From: JABAAI01 sp965242745
Lineage (GTDB): Bacteria > Spirochaetota > Leptospiria > Leptospirales > Leptonemataceae
Length of the DNA stretch: 26,788 bases
Reading direction: 5' to 3'
Assembly: GCA_965242745.1 (NCBI GenBank)
Contig: CBDETG010000032.1
Span: 1-26,788 of the forward strand
Shown here in pieces: positions 23,728 to 26,788 of the stretch; positions within the stretch are counted from its first letter, which is position 1; every line of letters begins with the position of its first letter. Position numbers and translations under genes: made by a program. The notes beneath the pieces are model-generated. The model saw only the letters and a program-made list of their open reading frames with translations, searched no databases and was not told where the DNA came from.

Positions 23728-24996
23728 CAGGAGCTTCTCGCATAAGCTCTCCAAGCCATCTTCCAGGCCGTATAAAGCTGCCAGGCGCCGGATCACCTCG
23801 TCTACCAGAGCATCAGGGCAGCTGGCCCCCGCCGTGATAAGTATGTCTATAGGGCTGCCATCGCCGTTGCTCCTGCGCCTTAGCCAGTCTTTTGTAGTTT
23901 CCATGTTCTTGCTGCGCAGATTGAGGTGATGGATTTCTGTTTGGCTTTTGATCTCTTGGGCGTCTTGTATATAATACACAGGCATAGCAGACTCCAGTAA
24001 TTCTACAAGGTGCGACGTATTGGAAGAATTATAGGAACCCACAACTAAGGCAAGATCGCCGCCCTCCTGCAGGAGCCTTTGCGTGGCCTCCTGATTCTCT
24101 GCAGTCGCATAGCAAAGCGTATCTTTCGTATCAGCAAAGCGCTTCTGCAGCTGCTCCCCATCCTCTCGGTAGACGCTGGACATGACTGATCTGAGGAGCT
24201 CGCCTATAGCCCGCGTCTGGTGGGCCAGCATAGTGGTTTGATTGACAAGGCCCAGCTTTCTGAGGTCCCTCCTCGGAGAAAAACCCTGCGAATAACGCTC
24301 AGCAAAGATTTGGAAAAAATCGGCCTCCCACTCTGCCTTATACTCGATCTCTGGAAGACTGCCCTTAGCAAAAAAGCCAGCTAATGTATGCGCCTCGCCT
24401 ATATCTCTTAGCATCAAGGTAGGCCCGACTGCGGCAGCATGGGAAAAGGTGGCGCGCGTTTCTTCGTGTTTTTCCTGACCATGAATGAGCACCGTATAGC
24501 CTTCCCTGCCCAAGCTCTCTGCGCGCTTCCATACCCTTTCTACAAAGGGGCAAGTCGTATTATATTTCTGGGTCTGCACCCCCTGTTTTTGCAGGCGCTC
24601 CAATATATCTAAAGTCGTTCCAAAAGCGGGAATGATCACAATGTCTTTCTTGCACAGTGACTCTATCGGAATGAGACTCTCGCCGTTTGGCTTTTGCAGA
24701 AAGGAAATGCCCTTTGCTTTGAGATCGGCGTTGACGCGCGCATTGTGGATCATTTCACTTAATAGATAAATAGAAGCGTGGGGATTCTCTGCGACAGCTT
24801 TGTATGCGATTTCAATAGCGTTCTCCACCCCATAGCAAAAGCCGAAGTGACGTGCGATTTTCAAGCGTATCGGTCCTAAAGCTAATACAGCAGAGCTCCA
24901 GTCTTTTTTATAGTGATCTTGGCGGCGCCGCAGCTCCTTAAGCCGGGAAATGATAGAAGATCGGTAAAAAGCGGGGATTTGGAATTGCCGAGCCAT
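23686..24996 (-). CDS. ispH: 4-hydroxy-3-methylbut-2-enyl diphosphate reductase IspH (long form)
   Basis: IspH makes IPP and DMAPP in the last step of the MEP pathway, using a 4Fe-4S cluster. The three cluster cysteines are visible: Cys54 (FGFCYGVENAI), Cys149 (TTCPFVERVW) and Cys295 (TLCYATAENQ); His84 (MIHN), His177 (GQEKHEE), NSSNTS (323-328) and TAGASCPD match substrate-binding motifs. At 436 residues it is longer than the usual 310: about 45 extra at the N-terminus and an insert containing GFSPRRDLRKLGLVNQTTM, as in cyanobacterial and plant IspH. The last 14 codons and the stop come from the complement of tRNA-Arg. It follows icd by 22 nt, probably in one transcript. Confidence 0.93.
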   Translation of the reverse strand: MARQFQIPAFYRSSIISRLKELRRRQDHYKKDWSSAVLALGPIRLKIARHFGFCYGVENAIEIAYKAVAENPHASIYLLSEMIHNARVNADLKAKGISFLQKPNGESLIPIESLCKKDIVIIPAFGTTLDILERLQKQGVQTQKYNTTCPFVERVWKRAESLGREGYTVLIHGQEKHEETRATFSHAAAVGPTLMLRDIGEAHTLAGFFAKGSLPEIEYKAEWEADFFQIFAERYSQGFSPRRDLRKLGLVNQTTMLAHQTRAIGELLRSVMSSVYREDGEQLQKRFADTKDTLCYATAENQEATQRLLQEGGDLALVVGSYNSSNTSHLVELLESAMPVYYIQDAQEIKSQTEIHHLNLRSKNMETTKDWLRRRSNGDGSPIDILITAGASCPDALVDEVIRRLAALYGLEDGLESLCEKLLYAQEDSNPRPFDP

Positions 24997-25018
24997 GCCA
25001 GATTTTTTCCAGACTCGT

Positions 25019-26305
25019 CTACATGCGGCTCAGCATAGCCTGCGCAAATTCAGAGCACTTTAAAAGCTTCGCCCCCGGCAGCAGGCGATGCAAGTCATAT
25101 GTAACTTCCCCGCTGCTGATAGTTTTCTCCATAGCCGCAATAATCAAGTCTGCCGCTTTTGTCCAAGACATATGGCGCAGCATCATCTCCCCAGACAAGA
25201 TAAGAGAGCCGGGGTTTACCTTATCTTGATTCGCATACTTAGGCGCTGTGCCGTGAGTCGCCTCAAAAATCGCCAGGCCTTTCTGATAATTGATATTAGC
25301 GCCGGGGGCAATGCCAATCCCGCCGACCTGGGCCGCCAAGGCGTCGCTTATGTAATCTCCGTTTAAGTTCAACGTAGCAATGACATCGTATTCTGCAGGG
25401 CGCAGGAGAATCTGCTGCAAAAAAGCATCCGCAATCACGTCCTTGATAACAAGCTCCCCCTGCTCTGTCTGGATTTTCGTCCAAGGCCCGTCGCCAATAA
25501 GCTCGCTCTGATACTTCTCACGCGCAGTCTCATAGCCCCAGTCGCAAAAAGCGCCCTCCGTAAACTTCATAATATTCCCCTTGTGGACCAGCGTAACAGA
25601 GCTGCGCTTGTGCGCAATAGCATACTCTATCGCCGCATGAACCAAGCGCGCCGTCCCCTCCCTGCTGACCGGCTTAATCCCAAAACCCGCCGTAGACGGG
25701 AAGCGAAGCTTTTTTGCGGCAGCCGGGAATTCTTGCTCTAAGATGCTGCGAAAGCGTTTTGCCTCTGGGCTCCCCTCTTGAAACTCCATGCCAGCGTAAA
25801 TATCCTCCGTATTCTCGCGAAAGATGAGCATGTCTACCAGACTGGGGTCTTTGACAGGGCTGGGCACGCCCCTAAACCAACGGACAGGGCGTAAGCATAC
25901 ATAAAGGTCTAAAATCTGGCGCAGGGCTACGTTTAAGGAACGAATCCCGCCGCCTACAGGAGTGCTTAGAGGACCCTTAATGCCAACACGATAATCCTGA
26001 AATGCTTGGAGCGTATCAGGAGGAAGCCAAGCTTTTTCTGGCTCCTCCTTGTATGCAGCTTGGAACTTCTGAAAGGACTTCTCTCCCGCATAGACTTCAA
26101 ACCACTGTATCTCCCTCTCCCTATTGTAGGCCTTTGCTACCGCACCGTCCAAGACCATCTGCGCTGCCCGCCAAATATCCTTCCCCGTTCCATCTCCTTC
26201 TATAAACGGGATGATGGGCCTATCAGGCACCACAAGAGCGCCGGACTCTGAAAGGGCTATCTTTGCGCCGCCGGATGAAGGGGACTCCAAGTTTTGGTAT
26301 GGCAT
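25019..26305 (-). CDS. icd: NADP-dependent isocitrate dehydrogenase
   Basis: The enzyme oxidatively decarboxylates isocitrate to 2-oxoglutarate in the TCA cycle. From ATG 26305 it has 428 residues, near the E. coli length of 416; the in-frame TTG at 26317 is less likely. FIEGDGTGKDIW, TPVGGGIRSLNVALRQ (with the Ser that IDH kinase phosphorylates in E. coli), LRPVRWFRGVPSPVKDP, FRENTEDIYAGMEF and HGTAPKYANQDKVNPGS are present. The Lys-Tyr in the last motif and the later Tyr/Arg (VTYDLHRL) are the NADP-selecting residues. No Shine-Dalgarno is visible. It heads an icd-ispH pair. Confidence 0.95.
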   Translation of the reverse strand: MPYQNLESPSSGGAKIALSESGALVVPDRPIIPFIEGDGTGKDIWRAAQMVLDGAVAKAYNREREIQWFEVYAGEKSFQKFQAAYKEEPEKAWLPPDTLQAFQDYRVGIKGPLSTPVGGGIRSLNVALRQILDLYVCLRPVRWFRGVPSPVKDPSLVDMLIFRENTEDIYAGMEFQEGSPEAKRFRSILEQEFPAAAKKLRFPSTAGFGIKPVSREGTARLVHAAIEYAIAHKRSSVTLVHKGNIMKFTEGAFCDWGYETAREKYQSELIGDGPWTKIQTEQGELVIKDVIADAFLQQILLRPAEYDVIATLNLNGDYISDALAAQVGGIGIAPGANINYQKGLAIFEATHGTAPKYANQDKVNPGSLILSGEMMLRHMSWTKAADLIIAAMEKTISSGEVTYDLHRLLPGAKLLKCSEFAQAMLSRM

Positions 26306-26429
26306 AACAAAATACAAGAGATATATCCAAGCGCTGCTTGTCTATCCTTTTTCCTTAAACAGACTTGCTTGGCGCCAACTCAATCTGACTAGGACAAAAT
26401 CATGCAGCTCCTATTTGCGTAGTTTATGC

Positions 26430-26455
26430 TTGTCCTAATTTGAAATTGGAATAGC
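26430..26455. repeat. 26-nt dispersed repeat, copy 2
   Basis: TTGTCCTAATTTGAAATTG followed by GAATAGC, one mismatch to copy 1 at 23559-23584, same orientation. Confidence 0.6.
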
Positions 26456-26607
26456 GCTCCCATTATATTTGCTTTGGCAGTAAAATAGTGCTTGCTAGTC
26501 TTGCGCTTTTTTGATAGTCTGTATATAGTATAAGGTCAGTAAAGTATTAGGCTTTGTGTTTCGTTTTTATCTTCATAAGCGCAAGGTCGGGGCTGGTGTA
26601 TGCTTGC

Positions 26608-26635
26608 TTGGCAAGATATGTCGGGCTTTTATTTA
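26608..26635 (+). promoter_or_regulatory. Candidate promoter of the last gene
   Basis: TTGGCA (26608-26613, in the context TGCTTGGCA), a 16-nt spacer and TATTTA (26630-26635), then 6 nt to ATG 26642. Same geometry as at 3896, 4786 and 22621. Confidence 0.4.
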
Positions 26636-26641
26636 TTTATC

Positions 26642-26788
26642 ATGGCAGCACAGACACAAGTAAAAACAAGACCACCTGCCAACGCAGGCAGGCAGCGCAA
26701 GGCAGGCTTTACAGCTTTGCAGGCGGGCAAGGAAGCTTTGGGCTATCTCTTAGAGTATATACATAGAGACCTGATTTCTAGGCTGGAC
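26642..26788 (+). CDS. Start of an unidentified gene, cut by the window edge
   Basis: The frame is open from ATG 26642 to the end (49 codons): MAAQTQVKTRPPANAGRQ, then a helical-looking part with QAGKEALGYLLEYIHRDL. The palindrome at 26675-26692 is read in frame as PPANAG. There is no Shine-Dalgarno but a promoter of the leaderless type lies at the right distance. The family is not recognised from this fragment. Confidence 0.4.
   Translation, partial: MAAQTQVKTRPPANAGRQRKAGFTALQAGKEALGYLLEYIHRDLISRLD
26675..26692. repeat. 18-nt palindromic repeat, degenerate copy 3
   Basis: CCTGCCAACGCAGGCAGG differs at two positions from the copies at 22766 and 23402. It again lies inside an ORF. Confidence 0.5.

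Larger units (their letters stand above)
26318..26641. other. Intergenic region between divergent genes
   Basis: It holds copy 2 of the 26-nt repeat, a candidate plus-strand promoter TTGCGC-N17-TATAGT (26501-26529) and the promoter at 26608. No ORF is convincing here. Confidence 0.4.

Noticed and set aside
23532..23759. 75-codon minus-strand ORF with RRIRTPDLLIRSQTLYPAEL
   Set aside because: This is the well-known false translation of a tRNA complement.

Overview
This is a bacterial chromosome window that mixes well-conserved housekeeping blocks with accessory and decaying DNA. The conserved genes are a ribosomal/tRNA-modification operon, condensin subunits, IspH of the MEP isoprenoid pathway, NADP isocitrate dehydrogenase, both methionine tRNAs and tRNA-Arg(ACG). 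The order rpsP-khpA-rimM-trmD-rplS occurs in Firmicutes, Spirochaetes and some other phyla. A large Cys-rich lipoprotein with GLUG repeats and a long (cyanobacterial/plant-like) IspH argue for a bacterium with an outer surface lipoprotein system. I cannot name the phylum from the sequence; a spirochaete or another diderm symbiont is only a guess. The standard code (TGA as stop) fits all genes.

Layout. 1-941: 5' part of an SF2 (DEAH) helicase running off the left edge. 985-3632 (minus): rpsP-khpA-rimM-trmD-rplS operon; rimM carries a one-base frameshift in a G6 tract and L19 has long acidic N-terminal and basic C-terminal extensions. 3633-5647 (plus): two unrelated PD-(D/E)XK nuclease-like genes that share almost the same promoter, start region and N-terminal tag; the first is frameshifted. 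5999-7435: DEAD-box RNA helicase, then elongator and initiator tRNA-Met on the minus strand. 7894-10467: scpA (frameshifted in a C7 tract) and scpB, whose N-terminus is expanded by thirty 10-residue repeats. 10444-17181 (minus): a type I restriction locus hsdR-hsdM-hsdS with intact-looking R and M, a shattered hsdS that contains another gene, and a broken gene downstream. 17455-18902: an IS5-family element with a broken transposase, flanked by inverted copies of a degenerate Tyr/Asn/Pro-coding repeat. 18903-21710 (minus): a 935-residue lipoprotein. 21990-22615: a dense non-coding block with three copies of a covarying hairpin element and two copies of a 125-nt structured element. 22656-23435: a membrane-anchored coiled-coil protein. 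23654-26305: tRNA-Arg, then icd-ispH on the minus strand. 26642 to the end: start of an unidentified gene.

Three signals look most worth following. (1) The 125-nt repeat pair at 22233 and 22491 folds as a three-way junction; all differences between copies fall in loops, and the first copy can form an alternative terminator in front of a short ORF. (2) A hairpin repeat present four times keeps its pairing while changing its stem sequence. (3) A promoter form, TGCTTGAC with a 16-nt spacer and a TA-rich -10 lying only 6-7 nt before ATG, occurs at four genes without Shine-Dalgarno sequences and suggests leaderless mRNAs.

Single-base homopolymer indels are found in rimM, scpA, the transposase, the first nuclease gene and the hsdS region. 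In rimM and scpA they could be assembly errors; around hsdS the damage is too extensive for that and reflects real decay.
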